DNA of 64,000 bases, taken from assembly GCF_900172345.1 (NCBI RefSeq), contig NZ_FWFY01000003.1, positions 62,001 to 126,000 on the forward strand, given 5' to 3'. The number at the start of each line of letters is the position of its first letter. Within the stretch, counting starts at the first letter, position 1. A model generated the notes under the pieces. It did no database searches, was not told where the DNA came from, and saw only the letters and a list, made by a program, of their open reading frames with translations. Both the position numbers and the translations under genes were made by a program. Source of the stretch: Limimaricola soesokkakensis. GTDB lineage: Bacteria; Pseudomonadota; Alphaproteobacteria; Rhodobacterales; Rhodobacteraceae. Positions 27,827 through 36,970 of this stretch are shown here, in pieces.

Positions 27827-28203
27827 CTCGGTCCCTCCTGTCTGAGCCCACGAGGTCCGCGATGCCTCCCGGGACGGTCATGACTGCATGCGGAATTCCC
27901 TATGGAAGCCATAGCAAATTCCGGCGTCGAAAGGGATGCGGGATGTCACCGCGCCCACGGCTTCGTGATGGCTCCGCCACCCGTCCGGGCATGAGAGCTT
28001 GATCGAGGCAGGGAGAAACGCTTCCGCTCGCCCGAGCCTCCATCGAGGAGAGATGGCTGCGGCGACGGCCGTCCACAGGCTTCGCGCCGACCGTTTTGCC
28101 ATGGACGGGACGGGAATATCCCCAATATACCCTTGATCCCAAGGGGTGGTTCTTGCAACTTCCAGCCAGCCCGAGTCGACCGGTCCTGCCCGGTCAGAGG
28201 CGA
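27827..28203. other. 377-bp non-coding gap before tRNA-Arg
   Basis: I see no gene. It should hold the promoter of the Tat-exported protein gene (minus strand) and of tRNA-Arg (plus strand). Open frames here have no recognisable product. Confidence 0.4.
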
Positions 28204-28280
28204 GGTCCCATAGCTCAACTGGATAGAGCAGCTGACTTCTAATCAGCAGGTTCGGGGTTCGAGTCCTCGTGGGATCGCCA
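28204..28280 (+). tRNA. tRNA-Arg (anticodon TCT)
   Basis: A 77-nt cloverleaf including the encoded CCA. Acceptor stem GGTCCCA/TGGGATC, anticodon stem GCTGA/TCAGC with loop CTTCTAA (anticodon TCT, reads AGA/AGG), variable loop AGGTT, T-stem CGGGG/CCTCG. A weak hairpin (28282-28286 with 28291-28295) follows. No integrase or att duplication is seen next to it. Confidence 0.97.
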
Positions 28281-28309
28281 ACCGCCTCGCGGCGGGTATC
28301 GATCCGATC

Positions 28310-28525
28310 TCAGCCTTTCTTCCCTTCCAGACGCGCCGTGCGCAAAGCGGCGATCTTAGCGTTGCGGGCCTCGGTTTCGGCGTCGAGGATCGCCTTGGCG
28401 GCGCGGGTGGTGACGTCGCCCTTGGTCTCGGGGACGGGGGTCGGGGTAGGACGCTCGGGGGCCGCGCCGGTGGCGCGGATCATGCGGGCTTCGAGTTTGG
28501 CGAAAGTGGATTCGAGGGCGTTCAT
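28310..28525 (-). CDS. small basic protein of unknown function
   Basis: A 71-residue protein, largely helical: MNALESTFAKLEARMIRATG, a Pro-rich hinge (APERPTPTPVPETKG), then a basic Ala-rich helix (ARNAKIAALRTARLEGKKG). The start at 28525 has AAGGA 8 nt upstream; the frame is open further but without sense. I do not recognise the family. Its size and charge would suit binding nucleic acid or membranes. Confidence 0.6.
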   Translation of the reverse strand: MNALESTFAKLEARMIRATGAAPERPTPTPVPETKGDVTTRAAKAILDAETEARNAKIAALRTARLEGKKG

Positions 28526-28751
28526 CAAACTGTCCTTTGATCGGGCGCCCGCTGTGCCGACGACATGCCGGCTCGGGGCCTCGCTGTATGATAGATATAC
28601 TGCCCTCGTCGCTCGGCAAGGTCCCGCGCATCCGGCCCGGCGCGGCATTCGAGGCAGATCAAGGCGCGAATAGGGCTGTGGCCCGATCACGGGGCGGTGT
28701 AGAAAGCGATCGCGGAAACGGCATCAAGACCAACCAGCGGGACATGAGCAG

Positions 28752-29477
28752 ATGATCACACGGGCATTCACGGCAGCGGCATTCGGCATCGTCGCGGCGG
28801 GCGCGGCGCAGGCGCAAGGCTTTGCGGGCGGCACGCTTTCGGTCGAGACCTCGGCCTTCTTCGAGGAGGCCGATATCGGCTACACCACCTATTCGGGCGG
28901 GTTGCAGTTCGACGTCGGCGCGGGCTTCGGGCTGGCGCTCGACCTCGCCTCCTATGGCTTTTCCGGCTTTGGCTCGGATGGCACCAACGCGACGCTGCAC
29001 GCGATCTATGATTTCGGGCCGCTGATGGCTTTCGGCGATGCCCGCTTCGGGGCCTTCATCGGCCGCGACGGCTATGAGGATGGCGACGCCGAGATCTTCG
29101 GGATCGAGGGCGCGGGCGAGGTCTACGGGCTGCGGGCCGAGGGCTATCTGGCGCGGCATGACGGCGATCTGGGCGACATCAACCTCGCGGGCGTCTCGGC
29201 ACTTTACGACATCACGCCGCAGATCTTCGCCACCGGCGATTTCGGCGTCGCCGATGGCGAGGGAAATGCCGAGCTGATGCGCGTGGCGCTGGGCGGCGGC
29301 TACCGGATTGATGGCGGGCCGCGGCTCTGGGGCGAGCTGGGCCGGATCGAGGCCGAGGAGGACGCCTTCAGTGGTGACGAGACCTATCTGGCGATCGGCG
29401 CCGAGATCGGCTTCGGGCCGATGTCCGGGACCAGCTTCGACAGCCGCAGCCTGTTCGATATAGTGCCGGGTCTCTGA
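28752..29477 (+). CDS. porin-like outer-membrane protein
   Basis: A 241-residue protein with a signal peptide (MITRAFTAAAFGIVAAGAAQA) and a mature chain of Gly/Tyr/Phe-rich strands divided by acidic turns (DGDLGDINLAGVSALYDITP, GIEGAGEVYGLRAEGYLARH). The overall strand pattern resembles Rhodobacterales porin-like proteins but at half the length of a general porin. It is acidic. Role unknown. Confidence 0.65.
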   Translation: MITRAFTAAAFGIVAAGAAQAQGFAGGTLSVETSAFFEEADIGYTTYSGGLQFDVGAGFGLALDLASYGFSGFGSDGTNATLHAIYDFGPLMAFGDARFGAFIGRDGYEDGDAEIFGIEGAGEVYGLRAEGYLARHDGDLGDINLAGVSALYDITPQIFATGDFGVADGEGNAELMRVALGGGYRIDGGPRLWGELGRIEAEEDAFSGDETYLAIGAEIGFGPMSGTSFDSRSLFDIVPGL

Positions 29478-29491
29478 GCCGTCTCAGGCTC

Positions 29492-30301
29492 TCAGGGCGC
29501 GCCGGGCGGGACCCCGGCGTGCCCGATCGCGCGCAGGAAACCTGTCACATGCGCGGCCCAGTCCTCGGGGCGTTCCGCCGGTGACAGGTGCCCGGCGCGC
29601 CGGATGATCTCGAACCGGGCGCCGGGGATTAGCTCCACCGTCTCGCGCATCAGGTCGGGGGGCGTTGAGCGGTCCTCGGCCCCGGCGAGGCCCAGAACCG
29701 GCAGGCGCAGCCCCGACACCGGTGTCCAGAAATCGGTGCCCGAAACGGCGGCGCTCGACCCGACATAGCCCTCGACCGGGGTGCCGGTCAGCACGCGGCG
29801 CGCCCGCGCCGCGACCGATCCGTGCCGCGCGTCGCGTCCGAGCCAGCGGTCGAGCACCGCGTCCGCCTGCGCGGCGACGCCGCCGCGACGGATCGCAGCG
29901 ATCCGCTCCTCCCAGAGCTTCGGCGTGCCGATCTTGGCGGCGGTATTCGACAGCACCAGCCCGCGCACCAGGTCGAGCCGCTTCACCGCCAGCCCCTGCG
30001 CCACCATGCCGCCCAGCGACAGCCCCGCGAAGACCGTCTCGGCGAGGCCGTGCGCCTCGATCACCGCCTCGGCGTCCGAGACCAGCTGGCCCATCGAATA
30101 GGGGGCGGGCGGCGCCTCGGAATTGCCGTGGCCGCGCAAATCGTAGCGTAGCACCCGGATGTCGCCGGGCAGGAGCGGCAGCACCGCGTCCCACAGCGTC
30201 ATGTCCATGCCCAGCCCATGCGCCAGCACCAGCGCAGGCGCGCCATCGGGCCCCTGCAGCCGCGTCGCGAGGCGACAGCCATCGCGCGCTTCGACGATCA
30301 C
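29492..30301 (-). CDS. alpha/beta hydrolase, 3-oxoadipate enol-lactonase-like
   Basis: A 269-residue hydrolase close to PcaD: HGLGMDMTLWDAVLPLL oxyanion region, RYDLRGHGNSE, nucleophile elbow GLSLGG with Ser95, acid GAEDRSTPP, and RAGHLSPAERPEDW with the catalytic His. PcaD opens the lactone in the beta-ketoadipate pathway. No other pca gene is present, so the true substrate may differ. It is the last gene of a four-gene operon; its start overlaps the dehydratase stop by 4 nt. Confidence 0.8.
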   Translation of the reverse strand: MIVEARDGCRLATRLQGPDGAPALVLAHGLGMDMTLWDAVLPLLPGDIRVLRYDLRGHGNSEAPPAPYSMGQLVSDAEAVIEAHGLAETVFAGLSLGGMVAQGLAVKRLDLVRGLVLSNTAAKIGTPKLWEERIAAIRRGGVAAQADAVLDRWLGRDARHGSVAARARRVLTGTPVEGYVGSSAAVSGTDFWTPVSGLRLPVLGLAGAEDRSTPPDLMRETVELIPGARFEIIRRAGHLSPAERPEDWAAHVTGFLRAIGHAGVPPGAP

Positions 30302-31272
30302 GCGAGTGTCTCCAGCGCGCGGGCATAGAGCGCGGCGTCGACATTGCCGCCGGTGGCCACCGCGATCACCGCGTCGCCGTCGACTTGTTCGGGCCTGAAC
30401 AGCGCTGCCGCGAGCGCCACGGCGCCGCCCGGCTCGATCACCACCCGCAGATGCCGGAACGCGAGCGCCATGGCGCGCAGTGCCTCGTCATCGCTGACCG
30501 CGAGGCCGGGGCCGCAGAGCCGCTTCAGGATCGGAAAGGTGAGCGCGCCCGGCTGCGGCGTGACGATCGCGTCGCAGATCGAGCCCGAAAGCCTGTCGTT
30601 GCGGCGGATCTCGCCCGCCGCGAGGCTGCGCGCCACGTCGTCGAAGCCCTCGGGCTCGGCAGGGCGCACCCGCAGCCCCGGGGCCTCGGCCTCGAGCGCC
30701 AGCGCCACGCCAGAACTCAGCCCGCCGCCGCCGCAGCAGACCAGCACCTCGGCGCGCGTGACGCCGGCCTCGGCTGCCTGTTCGGCCAGTTCGAGGCCCA
30801 GCGTGCCCTGGCCCGCGATCACCAGGGGGTCGTCGAAGGGCTTGATCAGCGTCAACCCGCGCGCCTCGGCCAGCGCCGCGCCCATCGCATCGCGATCATC
30901 GGTGTCGCGGTCGAACGGCACGACCTCCGCACCCAGCGCGCGGGTGTTGTCGATCTTGGCCTGCGGCGCGTCGATCGGCATCAGGATCACCGCCGGGATG
31001 CCATGTTCGCGCGCCGCATGCGCGACGCCCTGCGCATGGTTGCCCGAGGAAAAGGCGATGACGCCGCGCGCCCGCACATCCTCGGGGATCGCCGAGACCG
31101 CGGACCAGCCGCCGCGCGCCTTGAACGAGCCGGTGACCTGCAGGCATTCGGCCTTTACCAGCACCCGGCGGCCCGCGATGGCGTCGAGCGCGGGCGAGGA
31201 CAGCAGCGGCGTGCGCCTCAGGTTGCGGCCGATACGGGCGCGTGCGGCCCGGATCATCTCGATATCGCTCAA
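30298..31272 (-). CDS. threonine/serine dehydratase-like PLP enzyme
   Basis: A 324-residue fold-type II PLP enzyme. The Schiff-base Lys51 lies in TGSFKARG; substrate loop SSGNHAQG and the phosphate-binding CCGGGGLSSG follow. It lacks the C-terminal regulatory ACT-like domain of biosynthetic IlvA (about 510 residues), so it is a catabolic-type dehydratase of threonine, serine or a hydroxyaspartate. It overlaps the neighbours on both sides by 4 nt. The substrate is not determined. Confidence 0.88.
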   Translation of the reverse strand: MSDIEMIRAARARIGRNLRRTPLLSSPALDAIAGRRVLVKAECLQVTGSFKARGGWSAVSAIPEDVRARGVIAFSSGNHAQGVAHAAREHGIPAVILMPIDAPQAKIDNTRALGAEVVPFDRDTDDRDAMGAALAEARGLTLIKPFDDPLVIAGQGTLGLELAEQAAEAGVTRAEVLVCCGGGGLSSGVALALEAEAPGLRVRPAEPEGFDDVARSLAAGEIRRNDRLSGSICDAIVTPQPGALTFPILKRLCGPGLAVSDDEALRAMALAFRHLRVVIEPGGAVALAAALFRPEQVDGDAVIAVATGGNVDAALYARALETLA

Positions 31273-32111
31273 GTCTCGTCCTCCATCGCGGCCCGGCAGC
31301 GCCTCAGCCAGTCGTTCAATGCGGCGAGCGCCTCCGGCTCGTCAAGGAAGGGGACATGGCCGCGCCCGGGGACTTCGGCGAAGATCATCTCCGGGTGGCG
31401 GCGGCGCATCTCGGCCGCCGTGTCCGCAGTCAGGAGTTCGGAATTCGCGCCTCGGATCAGCGCGGTGGGCAGGCCCCCAAGCGCGTCGAAGAGCGGCCAG
31501 AGATCGGGGGCGGGCTGCACCGCCCCGCCCAGCACCGCGTCGCGCAGCGCCGGGTCGTAGCGCAGGGCCAGCCCCTCCGGTGTCTCCTCGTAATGGCCGC
31601 GCACCTCCGCGAGCCAGCGCTCATGCGGCACCCCCTCGAAGCCGGTCCAGCTGCGGGCCCGGTCGCGCGCCGCCTCCTCCCAGCTCTTCTGCGCGGGCGT
31701 GATGCCGAGATAGCCCTTGATCGTTTCGAGGCCCGCGGGCGCGATGTCGGGTCCGATATCGTTGAGCGCCACGCCGATCAGACGGTGCTTCACGGTGGCC
31801 GCCAGCGCCATGGCAATCAGGCCGCCGCGCGAGGTGCCAAGGATCGCGACGCGCGACAGGCCGAGGTGGTCCATCAGCCCCAGCACGTCGCGCGATTCCT
31901 GCATCACGGTATAGGTCGCGGGATCGGCCCAGGCCGAGCGGCCACGGCCGCGATAATCGGGCCGGATCAGCCGCACGCCGCGCAGATGCGGCGCGACATG
32001 GTCGAAATCGGCGGCGTTGCGCGACAGGCCCGGAAGGCAAAGGAGCGGCAGCCCCTCGCCCTCGTCGAGATAGTGCAGCCGCGCCCCGTCCTCGGCCTGG
32101 AACTCGGGCAT
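31269..32111 (-). CDS. alpha/beta hydrolase
   Basis: A 280-residue alpha/beta hydrolase with CLPGLSRNAADFD oxyanion loop, RPDYRGRGRS, nucleophile elbow GTSRGG with Ser94 and the closing PGRGHVPFLDEPEAL with the catalytic His. Bulky cap residues lie between about 130 and 200. The substrate is unknown. Its ATG shares one base with the stop of the dehalogenase-like gene (TGATG), and its stop overlaps the dehydratase start, so it sits in the middle of one transcript. Confidence 0.85.
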   Translation of the reverse strand: MPEFQAEDGARLHYLDEGEGLPLLCLPGLSRNAADFDHVAPHLRGVRLIRPDYRGRGRSAWADPATYTVMQESRDVLGLMDHLGLSRVAILGTSRGGLIAMALAATVKHRLIGVALNDIGPDIAPAGLETIKGYLGITPAQKSWEEAARDRARSWTGFEGVPHERWLAEVRGHYEETPEGLALRYDPALRDAVLGGAVQPAPDLWPLFDALGGLPTALIRGANSELLTADTAAEMRRRHPEMIFAEVPGRGHVPFLDEPEALAALNDWLRRCRAAMEDET

Positions 32112-32788
32112 CAGGCGAACTCCGCGATATGGGTAAGATCGGGCAGCTCATGGGTCGGTCGCGACCAGAGCCGGTCTCGCGGCTCGCCATGGCGGTTCAC
32201 CCACGCGGTGATGAAGCCGTAACCGGCGGCCCCGGCGATGTCCCAGAAGTTCGAGCTGACGAAGAGCACCTCGTTCTTCTGGCAGCCGAAACGCTGGCCC
32301 ACGAGGTCGTAGACCCGTGCGTCGGGCTTGTAGACCCCTGCGGCCTCGGCCGAGAGCACCGCGTCGAGGCTGCCGCCGATGCCGGCGGATTCGACCGCAC
32401 GGTCGAGCATCTCGGGCGCGCCGTTCGACAGGATCGCGACGTTGCGGCCCTTGGCCTTGAGGTCAGCGAGCACCTCGCGTGCCTCGGGAAAGGCGGGCAG
32501 GGTGTCGTAGAGCGCCAAGAGCCGCGCCCGCAGGTCCGGGTCCGACAGCCCGGCCTTTTCAAGCGTCCAGGTCAGCGCGTCGGCGGTAACATGGCCGAAA
32601 TCGATGTGATGGCCGGCGATGCTGCGCAGCCACGTGTATTCGAGCTGCTTGGTGCGCCAGTCCCGCGACACCTGCTCCCAGTTCTCCGCCAACGCCTCCC
32701 CGCCGGGCTCGGCGCTGGCGATGCGGGCCGCGCCGCCGACGTCGAAAACCGTGCCGTAGGCGTCGAAAACGATTGTAGTGATGGTCAT
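32111..32788 (-). CDS. haloacid dehalogenase, type II (HAD superfamily)
   Basis: A 225-residue HAD enzyme of the L-2-haloacid dehalogenase group. The nucleophile Asp9 is in VFDAYGTVFD, followed by LSNGAPEMLD, the KPDARVY lysine and the VSSNFWDIAGAAGYGF motif (SSNxWD) that distinguishes dehalogenases from phosphatases. It would hydrolyse 2-haloacids such as chloroacetate or chloropropionate to hydroxyacids. The start at 32788 has a GAGGGGG site before it. It is the first gene of the operon. Confidence 0.88.
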   Translation of the reverse strand: MTITTIVFDAYGTVFDVGGAARIASAEPGGEALAENWEQVSRDWRTKQLEYTWLRSIAGHHIDFGHVTADALTWTLEKAGLSDPDLRARLLALYDTLPAFPEAREVLADLKAKGRNVAILSNGAPEMLDRAVESAGIGGSLDAVLSAEAAGVYKPDARVYDLVGQRFGCQKNEVLFVSSNFWDIAGAAGYGFITAWVNRHGEPRDRLWSRPTHELPDLTHIAEFA

Positions 32789-32966
32789 GAAATCCCCCTC
32801 TGGTAGCGAGGCTGGCATGCCCCGCCTCCTAGGGAAAGGCTTCTCGGGGCGATCGGGTTGCGATCCGGGGTCAGGCTTCCTACCTTGGGGTGGACCGACG
32901 AGGAGCACCCGCCAGCAGCGGCCTCCAGACATTCACCCGCAAGAACCCCATTCTAAGGAGAGGCTC

Positions 32967-33401
32967 ATGACGCAAGTCAAGCAGGGCGACACCGTGCGCA
33001 TCCATTACACCGGCACCCTTTCGGACGGCCAGACCTTCGATTCGAGCGAGGGCCGCGAGCCGCTCGAGTTCCAGGTCGGCTCCGGCCAGATCATCCCCGG
33101 TCTCGACAGCGCCATGCCCGGCATGGAAGTCGGCGAGAAGAAGACCGTCGAGGTGGCCTGCGACAACGCCTATGGCCAGCCCGATCCGAACGCCCGTCAG
33201 GCCGTGCCGCGCGACTCGATCCCGGCCGATATCCCGGTCGATCCGGGCACCCGCCTGCAGATGCAGACCCCGCAGGGCCAGGTCGTGCCGGTGACGGTGA
33301 TGGAAGCCACCGAGGAGCAGGTGGTGCTCGATGCCAACCACCCGCTGGCCGGTCAGGACCTGACCTTCAAGGTCGAGCTCGTGGGCGTCGACCCGGCCTG
33401 A
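32967..33401 (+). CDS. FKBP-type peptidyl-prolyl isomerase, SlyD-like
   Basis: A 144-residue cytoplasmic FKBP: VRIHYTGTLSDGQTFDSS, the LEFQVGSGQIIPGLD core, and an inserted flap (IPADIPVDPG) as in SlyD/FkpA-type IF domains. The enzyme turns prolyl bonds and acts as a folding chaperone. It lacks the SlyD His-rich tail. A strong AAGGAGAGG precedes the ATG, and a strong terminator follows, so it is monocistronic. Confidence 0.93.
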   Translation: MTQVKQGDTVRIHYTGTLSDGQTFDSSEGREPLEFQVGSGQIIPGLDSAMPGMEVGEKKTVEVACDNAYGQPDPNARQAVPRDSIPADIPVDPGTRLQMQTPQGQVVPVTVMEATEEQVVLDANHPLAGQDLTFKVELVGVDPA

Positions 33402-33420
33402 TCCCGGTGACATGACCAAG

Positions 33421-33455
33421 AAAGGCCCCGGCGACAGCTGTCGCCGGGGCCTTTT
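33421..33455 (+). terminator. Rho-independent terminator after the FKBP gene
   Basis: A perfect 17-bp palindrome (33421-33437 with 33438-33454) whose GC stem ends in TTTT. One of the clearest terminators in the window. Confidence 0.9.
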
Positions 33456-33761
33456 CGTGTCCGTCCCCGCTCATGCCCGACCCGGTCCGGAACGCCCGGC
33501 AACCCATGCGCGGCAGCAGCCAGGCTTCATCCGGTCCGTCGGGGGCTTGGAGAGGCGCGGGCCCGTTTGTCAGAGGCAGGATCGGCAACCAGCAGGTCCG
33601 CAAGACGACGAGCCGGTCGCCTCGCTCCGTCGATCCGCTGTCGCCCACGTCGGTTCGGGGCCGATATCCGGCAGTGTCCGGATATCGGTGCGAAGCCGCC
33701 GGTCATGGGCCGGAAGCGCGTATCCGGGCGCTCTCATCGCGCGCTTCGCGGCACGTAGTTC
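33456..33761. other. 306-bp non-coding gap downstream of fabI and the FKBP gene
   Basis: It lies between convergent transcripts. Apart from the inverted repeat at 33661-33688, nothing recognisable is seen. Confidence 0.4.
33661..33688. repeat. inverted repeat with 11-bp arms downstream of fabI
   Basis: CCGATATCCGG and its exact complement are separated by 6 nt. Unlike nearby terminators it has AT-containing arms and no T tract on either strand, so it could be a protein-binding site, an mRNA 3'-end stem or a dispersed element. Confidence 0.6.
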
Positions 33762-34547
33762 TCAGATGTTCTCGCTCTGCGGCATGCCCAGCACGTGGTA
33801 GCCGCCATCGACATGCACGATTTCGCCAGTGGTGCAGGCCGCCGCGTCCGAGCAGAGGTAGAGCGCGGTGCCCCCCACGGCCTCGAGCGTCGCGTTGGAG
33901 CGCAGCGGCGCGTTCATGTCGGTGTGCTTGAAGGTCTTGCGCGCGCCGCCGATGGCAGCGCCCGCCAGCGTCTTCATCGGGCCGGGGGAGACCGCGTTGA
34001 CGCGGATGCCCTCGGGGCCGAGGTCGTTGGCGAGGTAGCGCACGCTGGCTTCCAGCGCCGCCTTGGCCACGCCCATCACGTTGTAGAAGGGCGTCACCTT
34101 GTTCGAACCCTGATAGGTCAGGGTGATGATCGAGCCGCCGGCACTCATCAGCGGATGCGCCCGCCGCGCGATGTCGATCAGCGAGTAGCAGGAGATGTCG
34201 AGCGAGTTGCGGAAGTTCTCGCGGCTGGTGTTGATGAACCGGCCCGTCAGCTCGTCCTTGTTGGAATAGGCGATCGCGTGGATCACGAAATCCAGCCGGC
34301 CCCAGCGCTCCTCGATCTTCTTGAAGGCGGCATCGAGCGAGGCGTCGTCGGTGACGTCGACATCGAGCAGGAAATCCGAGTTCAGCTGCGCCACGAGCGG
34401 CGCGACGCGCCGCCCGAAGGTCTCGCCCTGGTAGGAGAAGGCCATCTCGGCCCCGGCGCCATGCAGCGCCTTTGCGATGCCCCATGCGATCGAGCGGTCG
34501 TTCGCGACCCCCATGACAAGCCCGCGCTTGCCCACCATCGACATCAT
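33762..34547 (-). CDS. fabI: enoyl-ACP reductase I
   Basis: A 261-residue FabI of the SDR family, which reduces enoyl-ACP with NADH in the last step of fatty acid elongation. It shows GLVMGVANDRSIAWGIA for the nucleotide, the catalytic Y-x6-K (FYNVMGVAK) and the LAGAAIGGARK loop near the C-terminus. It is the last gene of fabA-fabB-fabI, with only 23 bp between fabB stop and fabI start. Confidence 0.96.
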   Translation of the reverse strand: MMSMVGKRGLVMGVANDRSIAWGIAKALHGAGAEMAFSYQGETFGRRVAPLVAQLNSDFLLDVDVTDDASLDAAFKKIEERWGRLDFVIHAIAYSNKDELTGRFINTSRENFRNSLDISCYSLIDIARRAHPLMSAGGSIITLTYQGSNKVTPFYNVMGVAKAALEASVRYLANDLGPEGIRVNAVSPGPMKTLAGAAIGGARKTFKHTDMNAPLRSNATLEAVGGTALYLCSDAAACTTGEIVHVDGGYHVLGMPQSENI

Positions 34548-34570
34548 GTCCGTCTCTCCTGCCTGTCTCG

Positions 34571-35800
34571 TCAGTCGTTGAAGCGCGACAGCAGCATCGA
34601 GCCGTTGGTGCCGCCGAAACCGAAGCTGTTGGTCATCACCGTGTCGAGACCGGCATTCTCGCGCAGCTCGGTCGCGATCTCGCCCTCGTTGATGCCCTCG
34701 GCGAGGTTCTCGACGTTGATCGACGGCGCGATGTAGTCGCCCTTGAGCATCAGCAGGCAGTAGATCGCCTCCTGAGCGCCGGTGGCACCCTGGCTGTGAC
34801 CGGTCATCGACTTGGTCGAGGAGATCGGCGGCGTGTTGCCCTCGCCAAAGACGCGGCGCACCGCCTCGACCTCTCCCACGTCGCCCACCGGCGTCGAGGT
34901 GCCATGCGCGTTGATGTAGCCGACCTTGCGATCTTCGGGCAGGGTGGAGAGCGCGATGCGCATCGCCCGCTCGCCGCCTTCGCCCGAGGGCGCCACCATG
35001 TCATGCCCGTCGGAGGTCGCGGCGAAGCCGGTGACCTCGGCATAGATCTTGGCACCGCGCGCCCGGGCGTGGTCCAGATCCTCGAGCACCACCATGCCGC
35101 CGCCGCCGGCGATGACGAAGCCGTCGCGGTCGCGATCAAACGCCCGGCTGGCCTTCTCGGGCGTGTCGTTGAACTTCGAGGACATCGCGCCCATCGCGTC
35201 GAACAGGCAGGAGAGGGTCCAGTCGAGTTCCTCGCCGCCGCCGGCGAACATCACGTCCTGCTTGCCCATCATGATCTGCTCGGCGGCCGCCCCGATGCAG
35301 TGCAGCGAGGTCGAGCAGGCGGAGGTGATCGAGTAGTTGATGCCCTTGATCGCATAGGCGGTCGAGAGGTTCGCCGAGACCGTCGAGGACATGCCGCGCG
35401 GCACCATGAGCGGGCCGATGCGCTTCGGCGAGCCGGTCTTGAGCACGGTCTGATGTGCGGCGAAGAGGTTCGAGGTCGAGGGACCGCCCGAGCCCGCGAT
35501 CAGGCCGGTGCGCTCGTTCGAGATCTCGGCCTCTTCGAGCCCGGCATCGGCGATCGCCTGGCGCATCGAGAGGTAGGCGTAACCCGCCCCCGGCCCCATG
35601 AAGCGCAGGGTCCGCTTGTCGATCTCTTCCTTGAGATCGATCTTCAGAGTGCCCGCGACACGGCTGCGAAAGCCGTATTCGGCCATTTCCTCGGAGGCCT
35701 CGATGCCCGAGCGGCCCGCGCGCAGCGCGGCATCCACTTCCTCGGCCGAGTTTCCGATGGGTGAGACGACCCCGAGGCCGGTGACGACGACGCGACGCAT
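34571..35800 (-). CDS. fabB: 3-oxoacyl-ACP synthase I
   Basis: A 409-residue KAS I condensing enzyme. The active-site Cys is in [10 protein letters not shown]; the two catalytic histidines are in [11 protein letters not shown] and TGHSQGATG, and the Gly-rich end is [10 protein letters not shown]. FabB elongates cis-3-decenoyl-ACP made by FabA and is essential for anaerobic-type unsaturated fatty acid synthesis. An AAGGAGG site precedes it, and it follows fabA by 22 bp, so the three genes are co-transcribed. Confidence 0.97.
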   Translation of the reverse strand: MRRVVVTGLGVVSPIGNSAEEVDAALRAGRSGIEASEEMAEYGFRSRVAGTLKIDLKEEIDKRTLRFMGPGAGYAYLSMRQAIADAGLEEAEISNERTGLIAGSGGPSTSNLFAAHQTVLKTGSPKRIGPLMVPRGMSSTVSANLSTAYAIKGINYSITSACSTSLHCIGAAAEQIMMGKQDVMFAGGGEELDWTLSCLFDAMGAMSSKFNDTPEKASRAFDRDRDGFVIAGGGGMVVLEDLDHARARGAKIYAEVTGFAATSDGHDMVAPSGEGGERAMRIALSTLPEDRKVGYINAHGTSTPVGDVGEVEAVRRVFGEGNTPPISSTKSMTGHSQGATGAQEAIYCLLMLKGDYIAPSINVENLAEGINEGEIATELRENAGLDTVMTNSFGFGGTNGSMLLSRFND

Positions 35801-35822
35801 GGCGCCTCCTTCCTTGACGGGT

Positions 35823-36332
35823 TCAGCTCTCGGAGAGAGCGACCTTCATGTCCTTGACGAGATAGATGGTTTCACCGTCGGCCTCGACCCGGCCGTCGGC
35901 GACGCCCATGGTGAGGCGGCGGGTCTGCACCGCCTTGGTGAAATCAACGTAATAGGTGAGCATCTTGCGATCGGGGCGCACCATGCCGGTGAGCTTCACC
36001 TCACCGACGCCGAGCGCGTAGCCGCGCCCCTTCCAGCCGCGCCAGCCGAGGTTGAACCCGGTCAGCTGCCACAGCCCGTCGAGGCCGAGGCAGCCGGGCA
36101 TGATCGGGTTGCCCGGAAAGTGGCACTCGAAGAACCACAGCTCCGGCGTGATGTCGAACTCGGCCACGACATGGCCCTTGCCGTGCTCGCCGCCGTCGCC
36201 CGAGATGTCGGTGATGCGGTCCATCATCAGCATCGGCGGCGCCGGAAGCTGGGCGTTGCCCGGCCCGAACAGTTCGCCGCGCGAACATTTCAGCAGCGCG
36301 TCCTTGTCGAACTGGGTCGGATACTGTGACAT
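35823..36332 (-). CDS. fabA: 3-hydroxyacyl-ACP dehydratase/isomerase
   Basis: A 169-residue FabA with the catalytic His in [23 protein letters not shown] and the catalytic Asp in GLDGLW. It dehydrates 3-hydroxydecanoyl-ACP and isomerises the product to cis-3, the branch point of unsaturated fatty acid synthesis. The start at 36332 fits the family length. The same frame stays open far upstream, but this is antisense to irr and beyond. It is the first gene of the fab operon. Confidence 0.97.
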   Translation of the reverse strand: MSQYPTQFDKDALLKCSRGELFGPGNAQLPAPPMLMMDRITDISGDGGEHGKGHVVAEFDITPELWFFECHFPGNPIMPGCLGLDGLWQLTGFNLGWRGWKGRGYALGVGEVKLTGMVRPDRKMLTYYVDFTKAVQTRRLTMGVADGRVEADGETIYLVKDMKVALSES

Positions 36333-36432
36333 GTGGCCCCGTCGGTTCGTTTCGGTTTCGTTAGCACAAGCCTCTAGCACCGGGCCGCGCGATAGGGCAA
36401 GGGCGGGGGCCGTGCGGCGCGATTGCGCGACA

Positions 36433-36461
36433 TTGAAATTGCCGTGGATAAAGGGCATATC
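36433..36461 (+). promoter_or_regulatory. weak candidate promoter of irr
   Basis: TTGAAA (36433-36438), 17-nt spacer, CATATC (36456-36461). The implied transcript would start only a few nt before the ATG at 36471, that is, nearly leaderless. The match is weak. Confidence 0.3.
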
Positions 36462-36470
36462 TGGTTCGTC

Positions 36471-36896
36471 ATGACGCACACGTCCCAACCTCGCGCCCGT
36501 CGCGGCGCCGATTGGCTGGCCACGGCCGGGCTGCGCCCGACGCGCCAGCGGCTCGCGCTCGCCACGCTGTTGGTGGGCGACGGGCAGGATCGCCATGTCA
36601 CCGCCGAAAGCCTGTTCGAGGCGGCCTCGCAGGCCGGCTACAAGGTGTCGCTCGCGACGGTCTACAACACGCTTTCGGCCTTCTGCGCCGCCGGTCTGAT
36701 GCGCGAGATCACGGTGGACGGCTCGAAGAGCTATTTCGACACCGACATGACCGACCACCCGCATTTCTACTGGGAGGACGACGCGCGGCTTTCCGACGCG
36801 CCGGCCGATCAGCTCGAGATTTCGCGGCTGCCCTCGGCGCCCGAAGGTGCGGAGATCGCCAAGGTCGACGTGGTGATCCGCCTGCGCCGGCGCTGA
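36471..36896 (+). CDS. irr: Irr-like Fur family transcriptional regulator
   Basis: A 141-residue Fur-family protein. The winged helix includes [19 protein letters not shown] and [13 protein letters not shown]; the dimer domain has the shortened metal motif [10 protein letters not shown], as in Irr, instead of the H-rich Fur site. Rhizobial Irr represses heme and iron-storage genes when iron is low; Rhodobacterales Irr lacks the N-terminal heme motif, as here. It is divergent from fabA (139 bp), an arrangement known in the order. Confidence 0.85.
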   Translation: MTHTSQPRARRGADWLATAGLRPTRQRLALATLLVGDGQDRHVTAESLFEAASQAGYKVSLATVYNTLSAFCAAGLMREITVDGSKSYFDTDMTDHPHFYWEDDARLSDAPADQLEISRLPSAPEGAEIAKVDVVIRLRRR

Positions 36897-36970
36897 ACAA
36901 ATTCTCGGACCGGGTATCACGCGCAAGGGCGGATTGAAGAAAAGGGTCTGAAGCCAAGGCACCTTGCGCC

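Noticed and set aside
28204-28280. Possible integration site at tRNA-Arg
   Set aside because: No integrase, direct repeat or composition change was found next to it.
29492-30301. Beta-ketoadipate (pca) pathway cluster
   Set aside because: Only a PcaD-like hydrolase is present, with none of pcaB, pcaC, pcaG or pcaH nearby.
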